The notes under the pieces were generated by a model, which worked only from the letters and a program-made list of their open reading frames with translations, did not search any database and was not told the origin of the DNA. The position numbers were made by a program, and so were the translations under genes. Source: Rhodococcus sp. IEGM 1409 (lineage in GTDB: Bacteria; Actinomycetota; Actinomycetes; Mycobacteriales; Mycobacteriaceae). From it: 64,000 nucleotides of DNA. The stretch covers positions 372,001 to 436,000 of the forward strand of contig NZ_JASHKN010000003.1 in assembly GCF_030056735.1 (NCBI RefSeq), in the 5' to 3' direction. Positions 7,197 to 14,338 of the stretch are shown here, one piece after another. Position 1 is the first letter of the stretch; each line of letters begins with the position of its first letter.

Positions 7197-8195
7197 TCAG
7201 GAGATTCGCAGGTAGGTTCCAGCAGCCAGAATGGTGTTGCCGAAGCCTGAGCCCGATGCCCAGAGGGTTATCTGATCACCGGGTATTACGGCGACGGACG
7301 TGGGCGGAACAGTCAAGCTCATACCCGTTCCACTCGATGGTCCCGTTCCGGTGATAGTTGCGCCAGGTATCAGGACTCCGTTCTTCCGGATCTCGACTAC
7401 GTAGCTGGTCGCAAACCAGCGGTCCTGCCAAGCGACTGCGGCCGTCACGGTTGCGGTCTTCGCGCCGTTGACTACAAGTGCATCCGAGCTGACCACGCTG
7501 CCTGGATATGCGGGATCCTGGGTCCATCCGGTCACCTGTAGGCGGGTGTTCGAGGCGGGCGTGGATAGCGGACCCGATTTGAGCATGCCCATAGGCGTGA
7601 ACACGATGATGGTCCCCTCGGAGAGGATGTCCACCGTGGTGTTCGTGTTGATCGTCGGCGACGGCTTCACGGTGGCAGTCGATGCGATGTCGACAATCGT
7701 CTCGCCTGCCGCTGTCGGCGACGGGATGACGACAGCAGTGGACGCGATGTCGACAACGGTCTCGGTGTTGATCGTCGGCGACGGCTTGACCGAGCTGGTC
7801 GATGCGATGTCCACCACCGTGTTTGTGGTGACGGTGGGCGACGGCTTCACTGTGGTTCCGGGGATGATGTCGACGATCGTTTCGGAGCTCACGACGTCGA
7901 CGATCTGGATCGTCTGCGAGACAACTTCGACCACACTCTGTGTGTCGACCGTGACGGAGACGCCGACTGTCGCTGTCGAGATGACGTCGACGACGGTCTC
8001 GGCGAGATGCCACGGCACACCGATCACAACGCCCGTCGAGATGATGTCGACAACCGTCTCGGTGGACACGCGCACGACTAGCTTCGGTGCCGGAGGGAAA
8101 GGGGCCGTGGCCTCGTCGATGCCAGGGAACCGGACTGCTCTGATGTCCGGTCCTGGAAACCGGGCTACCCCGACGTCCGGGGCCGGGAACCTCAT
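7197..8195 (-). CDS. Tail fibre protein with eight 20-residue repeats
   Basis: 332 residues. The N-terminus has three copies of a RFPGPDI-like unit (residues 2-28). Residues 47 to ~205 are about eight imperfect 20-residue repeats of the type TVVDIASTxxVKPSPTINTE. The last ~115 residues form a beta-rich domain ending GTYLRIS, probably the receptor-binding tip. Such regular beta repeats usually build a trimeric fibre shaft. It is the last gene of the late operon, behind the minor tail genes. Repeat number could vary by recombination between units. Confidence 0.75.
   Translation of the reverse strand: MRFPAPDVGVARFPGPDIRAVRFPGIDEATAPFPPAPKLVVRVSTETVVDIISTGVVIGVPWHLAETVVDVISTATVGVSVTVDTQSVVEVVSQTIQIVDVVSSETIVDIIPGTTVKPSPTVTTNTVVDIASTSSVKPSPTINTETVVDIASTAVVIPSPTAAGETIVDIASTATVKPSPTINTNTTVDILSEGTIIVFTPMGMLKSGPLSTPASNTRLQVTGWTQDPAYPGSVVSSDALVVNGAKTATVTAAVAWQDRWFATSYVVEIRKNGVLIPGATITGTGPSSGTGMSLTVPPTSVAVIPGDQITLWASGSGFGNTILAAGTYLRIS
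7580..8057. repeat. 60-bp coding repeats of the tail fibre
   Basis: DNA of the eight 20-residue repeats. The motif GATGTCGACAA recurs on the plus strand at 60-bp spacing (for example near 7687, 7747, 7807 with small changes). The period is a multiple of three, so gain or loss of units keeps the frame. Confidence 0.75.
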
Positions 8196-8198
8196 GGC

Positions 8199-8549
8199 TT
8201 AGGCCGGGAGTGCGTACGGGATGGTCACCTTGTGGTTGACCTTGGCTTCGCCGGACGGGCTGATGATGATGTCCGGATTGTCGATCACCTCGACAAGCGT
8301 GGAGCCGTTCCACCGTGTCATGTAGGTGTACGTGTTGGCGGCGACCGGGAAGGTCATTTGCGACCACGCGACGACGCCGAGAGCTGCGGTGCCGGGTGTT
8401 GCGGTCTGGCGTGCGTACGAGCCGCCTGTCGCTTCGTTTGCGGTTCCCGCGGGGCCGGGGCTGCCAGTGTGGAGCCCGAAGGTGGAGCCGAGTGCTGCAG
8501 CGGATGTCGCGATCGCGTTGGCGGTTGCGGCGGGGCATACGAGTGCCAT
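8199..8549 (-). CDS. Minor tail / fibre-associated structural protein
   Basis: 116 residues beginning MALVCPAATANAIATSAAAL, then LHTGSPGPAGTANEATGGSYARQ and a beta-rich rest. Proteins of this type occur between minor tail genes in actinophages and are probably virion components. It lies 3 bases upstream of the fibre gene and should be co-expressed. I assign no finer role. Confidence 0.6.
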   Translation of the reverse strand: MALVCPAATANAIATSAAALGSTFGLHTGSPGPAGTANEATGGSYARQTATPGTAALGVVAWSQMTFPVAANTYTYMTRWNGSTLVEVIDNPDIIISPSGEAKVNHKVTIPYALPA

Positions 8550-8550
8550 G

Positions 8551-8868
8551 TCAGAATCCTTCGTCTAGGGGGCGTTGAGCGGATCCTGTGATCCACTCGT
8601 AGTCGTCGGTGGTTTCGGTGTCGCCGTTGGGGTATCGGACCCAGATGGTGAAGGTGTCGCCGCTGTCGATGGCGGTGAGTTCGGCTGATTCGATGCGCCA
8701 GGCCACCCTGTTTCCGACGATCGAGGTGGCGGGCCATGTCGGGCCGTCGTCCCAGATGATCTCGATGACCGTGTCGGCGGGGATCGGTCCTTCGTCTCGG
8801 ATGCGCGAGAAGATCAGGTCGCCGTTGGTGATGCTCATGATGTCGCGCAGTGGTTCCCAGCCGATCAT
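8551..8868 (-). CDS. Hypothetical tail-region protein, beta-rich
   Basis: 105 residues from ATG 8868 (MIGWEPLRDIMS). The start is fixed by GGGAGGCAAGCAC upstream and a 4-base overlap with the stop of the gene before. TVIEIIWDDGP, TFTIWVRYPNGD and DDYEWITGSAQRPL suggest an immunoglobulin-like or LTD-like beta fold. Likely a small structural or assembly protein of the tail tip. Confidence 0.6.
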   Translation of the reverse strand: MIGWEPLRDIMSITNGDLIFSRIRDEGPIPADTVIEIIWDDGPTWPATSIVGNRVAWRIESAELTAIDSGDTFTIWVRYPNGDTETTDDYEWITGSAQRPLDEGF

Positions 8869-9152
8869 GTGCTTGCCTCCCCGATGTCGATCGCGTCGTT
8901 CATCGCGTGCGCCTCCGTCTCGATTGCGGCCCAACCGGCGACGATCTCGTCGCGGTACGCCTGTTCTCGTGCTGCGCTGGACTTGAGGGCAAGTGCCATG
9001 GCGTCGACATCGCCGTCGAAGATCCCACTCTCGGCGATCGTGAGACACGCGAGATAGTGCCACTCGACGTCCGTGCGCACCTCGATCGGCGGCCAGCCGC
9101 GGAAGTAGTCGATCGGAGGATATTCCGGGTCGTCGACCAGAGTTGCGGTCAC
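8865..9152 (-). CDS. Hypothetical tail-region protein
   Basis: 95 residues, MTATLVDDPEYPPIDYFRGWPP at the start; mainly helical after residue 45. No recognised domain. It overlaps the next gene by 4 bases and follows the 9162 gene closely, so it belongs to the late operon. Confidence 0.6.
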   Translation of the reverse strand: MTATLVDDPEYPPIDYFRGWPPIEVRTDVEWHYLACLTIAESGIFDGDVDAMALALKSSAAREQAYRDEIVAGWAAIETEAHAMNDAIDIGEAST

Positions 9153-9161
9153 AGTTGCCTC

Positions 9162-9809
9162 CTAGTTCTCTTCGGTACTGATCTTGTTGACAGACAGCCC
9201 GTTCCATTCACTGCCACCGAAGACGCCGCGACCGAAGGCTGCATTGACCCACAGTTCGACGTAATAGCCCGCGGACGGAACCGTGAACGGCATGTGCACA
9301 GAACGCGTGTTCTGCTCCCCCGTGTCGAATATGGACGTCCGTTTGAAGTGCTCGGAACCGTTGGGGGCATACACCTTCAACGTCATGCTGATCTTCTTCA
9401 CTCCAGCGTTCAGAAAATCAAAGGTCGCTTGACCGTCAGCAACCCACAGACCCTTCGATCCGAGGATGAAGGCGCCATTGGTCATGGTTGTGCCAACCAC
9501 AGGCCCGATCTGATTCGACATCGGATACTTCACAGAACCAAGCGAGAGCGAGATACCGCCATTCGCATAGGCGTGGGCGTAGCCGATGACGCCCTCGAGC
9601 TTCTGGGTCCGGGACTGCAGCCCCGCCAACTCGGACTGCGTCCCGGCTACGCCACCACCGAACAGTTTGATCTTCTTCGTCGATTCGGTGACGCCACCGA
9701 GGACGTCGGCTTCGTACTCTTCGCGGGTTTTGTTGGCCCACGCCGCGATCCCGCCGAGCCCGTCGAGCATTCCTGTCGGATACGGCCGGCTCGGATCAGG
9801 TGACGTCAT
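9162..9809 (-). CDS. Minor tail protein, probable receptor-binding component
   Basis: 215 residues. A short helical N-terminus (GGIAAWANKTREEYEADVLG), a predicted coiled coil (GTQSELAGLQSRTQKLEGVI), then a ~130-residue beta-rich domain ending in AGYYVELWVNAAFGRGVFGG. The layout, helix bundle plus beta sandwich, is that of a trimeric tail appendage protein. It overlaps the gene before by 4 bases. Position in the tail end of the late operon agrees with the call; host receptor unknown. Confidence 0.6.
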   Translation of the reverse strand: MTSPDPSRPYPTGMLDGLGGIAAWANKTREEYEADVLGGVTESTKKIKLFGGGVAGTQSELAGLQSRTQKLEGVIGYAHAYANGGISLSLGSVKYPMSNQIGPVVGTTMTNGAFILGSKGLWVADGQATFDFLNAGVKKISMTLKVYAPNGSEHFKRTSIFDTGEQNTRSVHMPFTVPSAGYYVELWVNAAFGRGVFGGSEWNGLSVNKISTEEN

Positions 9810-10180
9810 CGCTGAATCTCGCTTTCCAGGTCCGGGGGAATCGTCGGCGGAGTCCCGTCCGGCACGTGAATGCCGATCCAGCGCAATAACTCCTGAATGA
9901 ACCGGATCGCCGAATCCAACAGTTTCGTCTTGTGTTCGTTCTCCGACTCGAGAACCTCGATCCGCGCTTCGAGTTTCCCGACTCGCTCCGACAGTGGCAC
10001 GAGAAGATCCGTAGCGGTCTGCGCGATGATCTGCGCCGCCTCGACACCGATCTTCCCCGACTCGGAATCGATCTTCCCGATATCGGCCTTACCTTTCCGC
10101 CGGCCGATCAGCCACGCAACGATCACAAGCAGGACCGCACCGACGCCGAGCGTGTCGAACCACTCCTGCAGCCATGCCAC
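9806..10180 (-). CDS. Membrane-anchored coiled-coil protein
   Basis: 124 residues with one N-terminal membrane helix (VGAVLLVIVAWLIG, ~residues 12-25), then charged helix and a strong coiled coil (VGKLEARIEVLESENEHK). Proteins of this build (DUF2746-like) sit next to lysis genes in many mycobacteriophages and may help control holin timing. It directly follows the r1t-like holin gene. Confidence 0.6.
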   Translation of the reverse strand: MAWLQEWFDTLGVGAVLLVIVAWLIGRRKGKADIGKIDSESGKIGVEAAQIIAQTATDLLVPLSERVGKLEARIEVLESENEHKTKLLDSAIRFIQELLRWIGIHVPDGTPPTIPPDLESEIQR

Positions 10181-10184
10181 GCGC

Positions 10185-10412
10185 TCAGTCGATCAGGCTG
10201 GCGGAGTCGGGATTGCCCTTGCTTCCCGACGCGATCGACGTCAGCACCGATACAACGGTGGCGAGGGCGGCGACGGAACCGACGTTCGCCCAGTCGACTT
10301 CGAGGACGCCCAGTGCGCCTGCTCCCAGCACGCCGAGAGCTGACTGCGCAGCGGTCTTCACGGCGCGCTCAGCGGAATCGGCCCAAAACTTGGATGTGGT
10401 GAAAATGCTCAT
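10185..10412 (-). CDS. Holin, phage r1t type
   Basis: 75 residues from ATG 10412, preceded by AAGGAACTACTGAC; a longer upstream reading lacks a start signal. It begins MSIFTTSKFWADSAERAVKTAAQSALG, typical of the r1t holin family (FWxDxxERAxKT), and has two hydrophobic helices (SALGVLGAGALGVL and VGSVAALATVVSVLTSIA). It should oligomerise in the membrane and release the endolysin or collapse the membrane potential. It lies between the endolysin and the coiled-coil membrane protein. Confidence 0.8.
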   Translation of the reverse strand: MSIFTTSKFWADSAERAVKTAAQSALGVLGAGALGVLEVDWANVGSVAALATVVSVLTSIASGSKGNPDSASLID

Positions 10413-10413
10413 G

Positions 10414-10542
10414 TCAGTAGTTCCTTCGTTCGAGTTGATCACGGTGGGTAATGAGGGCGTGGCCGGTGGCCCAGCGCCACCCGGCCCACGCGAGTAGGCA
10501 GGTGGCGCAGAGGACTACGGCGGCGATGGCGAGGATGGTCAT
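10414..10542 (-). CDS. Small membrane protein in the lysis cassette, 42 aa
   Basis: ATG at 10542 overlaps the endolysin stop (ATGA), and the frame ends 2 bases before the holin ATG. One membrane helix (TILAIAAVVLCATCLLAWAG) precedes a short basic tail (THRDQLERRNY). It is too short for most gene callers. The tight packing between endolysin and holin suggests a second holin or antiholin. Confidence 0.7.
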   Translation of the reverse strand: MTILAIAAVVLCATCLLAWAGWRWATGHALITHRDQLERRNY

Positions 10543-11312
10543 CGGACGCCCAGCGCTCGCCAGGTGTCCGGTCCGACTACGCCGTCTGCGGCGAGGTTGG
10601 AGCGTCGTTGCACCTCGCGCACAACCGATTCGGTGGCGGGACCGAAGTCGCCGTCCACGGCGAGCTTGGAGTAGCTCGCGAACATGCGATTGAGCAACGC
10701 CTGGAGGTAAGTCACGTCACCGCCGGTGGAGCCGCGGCGCAGCGTCGGGCGAGTGACAGGCTTCGGGATCACCGGCGGGGTCGTCGTGCCGGCCAGAAGC
10801 CCGAGGTATCCGCCTTCGAGGCGCTGCGCGAACGCGATGAGCTTCGCCGATGCACCGTCACCGGATGCTGTACCTCCGTTGAGCTGGTAGTGCATCTCGT
10901 CGGCGCGGGACCAGTCGGCGCCCCAGAAGATGTTGCCTTCGAACAGGTTCAACCCTTCGCGGATCTTCTGCTTGCGCCCGGCGGGCATCGTGCGCGAGCC
11001 CCATGGGTACTGCACGGCGTTGAAGTCGAGCGCGGTACCGGAGAGATGGTTCGAGTTCGCGACGTCGTTTACGGCGGACCAGCCCCAGTCGTCGCCGACG
11101 CCGGACTTGAACAGGTCGAGGCGTTCGACGTTGCGGTGGTACCAGATCGCCCAGGCGCGCAGGACGACCTCGGACGGTCCGGATCGGACGATCATCGCGG
11201 CGAGGAACTGATTGTCGGCGCCGGGAATCAGAATGCGTTCGCAGGCGTCGCGGTTGCACATGCGCCACCCGTTCTCGGAGCGGGTGTTGCCGTAGGCGGT
11301 GCGGAAGGTCAT
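10539..11312 (-). CDS. lysA: Endolysin: M15-type peptidase with peptidoglycan-binding domain
   Basis: 257 residues. The catalytic part has the zinc-binding pattern of L-Ala-D-Glu or D-Ala-D-Ala peptidases of family M15: SNHLSGTALDF (His89, Asp96) and DEMHYQL (His141). A linker rich in Thr/Pro follows, then a PG_binding_1 domain (~residues 195-257, DVTYLQALLNRMF..AVDGDFGPAT..DTWRALGVR). It cuts the peptide stems of the cell wall at the end of the lytic cycle. It has no signal peptide, so it depends on the holins encoded next to it. Confidence 0.88.
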   Translation of the reverse strand: MTFRTAYGNTRSENGWRMCNRDACERILIPGADNQFLAAMIVRSGPSEVVLRAWAIWYHRNVERLDLFKSGVGDDWGWSAVNDVANSNHLSGTALDFNAVQYPWGSRTMPAGRKQKIREGLNLFEGNIFWGADWSRADEMHYQLNGGTASGDGASAKLIAFAQRLEGGYLGLLAGTTTPPVIPKPVTRPTLRRGSTGGDVTYLQALLNRMFASYSKLAVDGDFGPATESVVREVQRRSNLAADGVVGPDTWRALGVR

Positions 11313-11734
11313 GTCTCCTCCTGGAGTATCGGCGGATGTGGGTTCGCGGAGTCCTCGGCTTCAACGGCTTCGAGGGCGTTCGTGAGTTCGTTGCGCAGTT
11401 CTTTCGGCATCTGGCGCACAAGGTCTTTCGCTTCGGTCCGGGGTGGGTCGGGTTCGTCGACCGGCACCCACTTGCCCAGGCCCGTCATCCAATGCTCCTC
11501 GGTTTGAGGAAGTCTCAGTTTGGATATCGGTTCGGCCTGATGTCCGCACTCGTCACACTTGAGGCGTGCGCCGAGGTCGTGCAGTCTTTTGGACATCAGC
11601 CGGTAGTACTCGAGTGGGACCATCGCTAGCGCACCTTTGAGACCAGGCATCGAGACGAACATCCACCAGAACATCTCTTCCGGGTCGTCGAGGTCGCAGC
11701 TCTCGCGTAGAGGTATCTCGTCCTTCTTCATCAC
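11309..11734 (-). CDS. DUF2744-like phage protein (phage gene 29 family)
   Basis: 141 residues. The region LDDPEEMFWWMFVSMPG, then YYRLMSKRLHDLGARL and EHWMTGLGKWVPVDEP, matches my memory of the DUF2744 family, found among minor tail genes of actinophages. A CDECGH pair may bind metal with other residues. The start and stop both overlap neighbours by 4 bases. Exact role not known. Confidence 0.6.
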   Translation of the reverse strand: MMKKDEIPLRESCDLDDPEEMFWWMFVSMPGLKGALAMVPLEYYRLMSKRLHDLGARLKCDECGHQAEPISKLRLPQTEEHWMTGLGKWVPVDEPDPPRTEAKDLVRQMPKELRNELTNALEAVEAEDSANPHPPILQEET

Positions 11735-13416
11735 ATGACCCCCATGTCCTTGAGTTCGGATTTACTGTTCGCGATCTCGGCCATCAGGCGCAGGATCGGA
11801 TCTTGTTGCAGCTTTTCGCCGCCGAGCGTGATGGCGATGTCCGGTGATCGGTCCACTCCCCAGGACAGAACCGTTTTCGACACTCGTTCGACGTGCATGC
11901 GTTGGGTGAGGTCGCCGGGAATGCGGGTCGCTACCCGGTCGCCACGTCCGAAGTGCCCGATGCCGGGCGCGCCGATGACATACGGTGCGGCATTGATGAT
12001 TTCCAGTGCCCCGGAGAAGATCGCCCGAGTTTCGAACGCACCCTGCCGAAGGACCGCGAGCGAATCGAGGGTGTACGCCTTGCCGCCCGAGGCGATGAAG
12101 TACTCGAATTCACGGAAGTCACCCGAGGTTTGGGCGCGGCGCAACATTTTGACCGCAATCCAGGCGAGCACCGTGTCTTCGTAGAACGGGGCCAAGATTC
12201 GGTCAATGGATCCGCCGATGCTCCCGACCTGCAACAGATTTCCGACGACATCGAACATTCCCTGAATCAGCGCGCCCATGGTCTCGTTCACGCCGGGCAT
12301 CGAGTGGCCACCGGTGACGAGCTGTATCGGGCCGGGCAATTGCTGGTCGAAGTTCGAGCGCAGAATTCCCGGACTGTCCGGCGGGTAGTACACGTACGGC
12401 ACGCGGGGATCGGTCAGGCGCTTGCCGGGGATCCGGTAGTCGCCAACTGTCGGCATGCCGGTCGTCGCCTGATCGATGTTCTCGACGAAGTCGTCGGTGT
12501 ACGAGCGGATGGTGCGCGTGAGTCCGTCGAACCATGTGCCGCCGTTCGCGGTACCGGCGAACACACCGGACTTGTCTTCGACCCACACCACGAGCGCGCC
12601 GTGTCGCAGCTTCGCACCCGGCCACGGCAACGGGTCGCCGGTGAACCAGCGGCGCCACTGCAGCGACAGTTCACCGTCGGCGAGCATCGCGGTCGCGGCC
12701 TCGTGCCAGTACTTGAAGCGCGAGGTGAGTTTGCCCCACGGCACACCCGATGCCACGCCGTCCATGAAGCTGCCCGGCTTGACGACGACTGTCCAGGTGG
12801 ACATGTCGAAGCCTTCCCACCATGCCGACGGCTTGAGGGGATCATCCGGGAAGGTGAGGATCGGATTGTTCTCACGGCACAGGTTGATGTGCAGTGCCCC
12901 GAGAACCACCCACGGAATCGGCCCCGCGAGTCCGAACACTCTGATCGGCTGGAATGCGGCCGGCATAACCGGCGTAGACCACAACAGTTTGGTCTTGAGC
13001 TGCTGAAAATCCGACAGGAACGTCGCCGTCAGTTGCGAATACCCGAGTTCGTCGGTCGCGACTCCAACCCTCTTCATCAGCCCGGACCAGCGGGTTCCCA
13101 TGTAATCGACCGAGACGACGACGTTGATCTTCTCGCCGCGCTCCACCCGGCCGTACATGTCGTTGAGCCACTGCGCTTGCGGCATCGAGAAGTCGAGTTT
13201 CAGGGTGCCGACACCGGCGTCGAGTTCGATGTCTTCCCATTCGGCCTCGTCTTCGCACTCGATGACGTGGACGAGGTCGCAGTTGTCGCCGGTCCACAAC
13301 CGAACCAGCGCCGGAGTGCGCCGCATCATCTCGAGCTCACGATGAACGCGATCGGTTTCCAGCATGATCGCGGCGCACTGCTCCACCAGGGACAGATCGA
13401 AATCGACTGCCGTCAC
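11731..13416 (-). CDS. Minor tail protein, ReqiPepy6 Gp37-like
   Basis: 561 residues from a GTG at 13416 that overlaps the gene before. The N-terminal half (PALVRLWTGDNCDLVHVIE, VDYMGTRWSGLMKRVGV) and the later ALGSIGGSIDRILAPFYEDT-like segment fit the Siphovirus Gp37-like family of baseplate/minor tail proteins. It follows the distal tail gene, the usual position for the tail-associated hub protein that carries the tip fibres. Confidence 0.7.
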   Translation of the reverse strand: MTAVDFDLSLVEQCAAIMLETDRVHRELEMMRRTPALVRLWTGDNCDLVHVIECEDEAEWEDIELDAGVGTLKLDFSMPQAQWLNDMYGRVERGEKINVVVSVDYMGTRWSGLMKRVGVATDELGYSQLTATFLSDFQQLKTKLLWSTPVMPAAFQPIRVFGLAGPIPWVVLGALHINLCRENNPILTFPDDPLKPSAWWEGFDMSTWTVVVKPGSFMDGVASGVPWGKLTSRFKYWHEAATAMLADGELSLQWRRWFTGDPLPWPGAKLRHGALVVWVEDKSGVFAGTANGGTWFDGLTRTIRSYTDDFVENIDQATTGMPTVGDYRIPGKRLTDPRVPYVYYPPDSPGILRSNFDQQLPGPIQLVTGGHSMPGVNETMGALIQGMFDVVGNLLQVGSIGGSIDRILAPFYEDTVLAWIAVKMLRRAQTSGDFREFEYFIASGGKAYTLDSLAVLRQGAFETRAIFSGALEIINAAPYVIGAPGIGHFGRGDRVATRIPGDLTQRMHVERVSKTVLSWGVDRSPDIAITLGGEKLQQDPILRLMAEIANSKSELKDMGVM

Positions 13417-14336
13417 AGCAATTCACCCCCGAACGGTTTCGGCCACAGCCGCGGTTGATGCAGCTCCGCCCGAGCGCCACCGGCCGGTGCTCCCGTGTAG
13501 CTGATCGGAAGCAGAGTGCGCGGAGTGAAGGGCGGGATCTTGTGCATGAAGAACTCTCGGCCGCCGTTCTCGCCGAGAAGGTTCGTTCCTGACCAGGATT
13601 CGAGCATCAGGCGCATCGGGTCGTAGTTGATCCGGGCGCCCGCATGAACGGAATCGATCGGCAGCAGTGGCACGATCCGATTCGCATACTTGCCGCCCGG
13701 AACGCGCTTGCCCTTCTTGCCCGTCCAGGACACATCCGGGATGTTCCACTGCGCCCGAGTGAGCACCCACGTTTGAATCATGGTGATGGGCGTCGGATTC
13801 GAGACCGCGATGAAATCGGACGCCGAGGTTGTGGTCGCCTCGAAATGCGTGACGGCCTTGCGACCCTCCCAGAACGGCTGAGCGGAGCGCACTTTGTAGA
13901 TCGGATTCAGATACTGCTCATCTTCGAGCGTCGGATCGAATTCCGGATCCAGGTCAGTGGTGTCGTAGCGCTGGATGAACAGTCGCCGGATGTCGCGCTT
14001 GGATTTCACGACGATCCGGGCGAGCTGCTCGTCCTCGTCCCACTCGTCCGGGGCGTCGGTGATCATCTGATCCAGCAGTCCGTCGAGTTGCTCGATGTCC
14101 ATGGGGCCTTCATCTCCGAAGAGATGAAGGCCCATGGTGATGTCGCGCCACGGGTAGGTGCGGGACTTGAACCGGCCACCACGTTCTCTCGCCGCCCGTG
14201 TCCACTCACTACTGATCGGCGGGTTGAGGATCCCCTGGAGTTGGCCAGCTTTGATCATCACGCCCTGCTTGCCGGCGTTGCGGCCACTGACGTCGAGTCG
14301 GTGGCCGTTCGCGCCGATGATGGCAATGTCGAGCAC
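13413..14336 (-). CDS. Distal tail (Dit-like) minor tail protein
   Basis: 307 residues from a GTG at 14336. The first third has a Dit-like pattern (GRNAGKQGVMIKAGQLQGI, TYPWRDITMGLHLFG). The C-terminal part is beta-rich and contains GARINYDPMRLMLES. It lies directly after the tape measure gene, where Dit proteins always occur in siphoviruses, and joins the tail tube to the tip. Confidence 0.7.
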   Translation of the reverse strand: MLDIAIIGANGHRLDVSGRNAGKQGVMIKAGQLQGILNPPISSEWTRAARERGGRFKSRTYPWRDITMGLHLFGDEGPMDIEQLDGLLDQMITDAPDEWDEDEQLARIVVKSKRDIRRLFIQRYDTTDLDPEFDPTLEDEQYLNPIYKVRSAQPFWEGRKAVTHFEATTTSASDFIAVSNPTPITMIQTWVLTRAQWNIPDVSWTGKKGKRVPGGKYANRIVPLLPIDSVHAGARINYDPMRLMLESWSGTNLLGENGGREFFMHKIPPFTPRTLLPISYTGAPAGGARAELHQPRLWPKPFGGELL

Positions 14337-14338
14337 AG

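Noticed and set aside
7580-8057. CRISPR-like or VNTR non-coding array
   Set aside because: Repeats are 60 bp, in frame and imperfect, without unique spacers; explained by the fibre protein.
7468-8202. 244-codon plus-strand frame opposite the tail fibre
   Set aside because: Mirrors the 60-bp repeats of the fibre gene; the fibre frame has repeats that make structural sense.
11893-13458. 521-codon plus-strand frame opposite the Gp37-like gene
   Set aside because: Low-complexity Arg/His/Gly-rich translation. It overlaps a well-supported late gene on the other strand.
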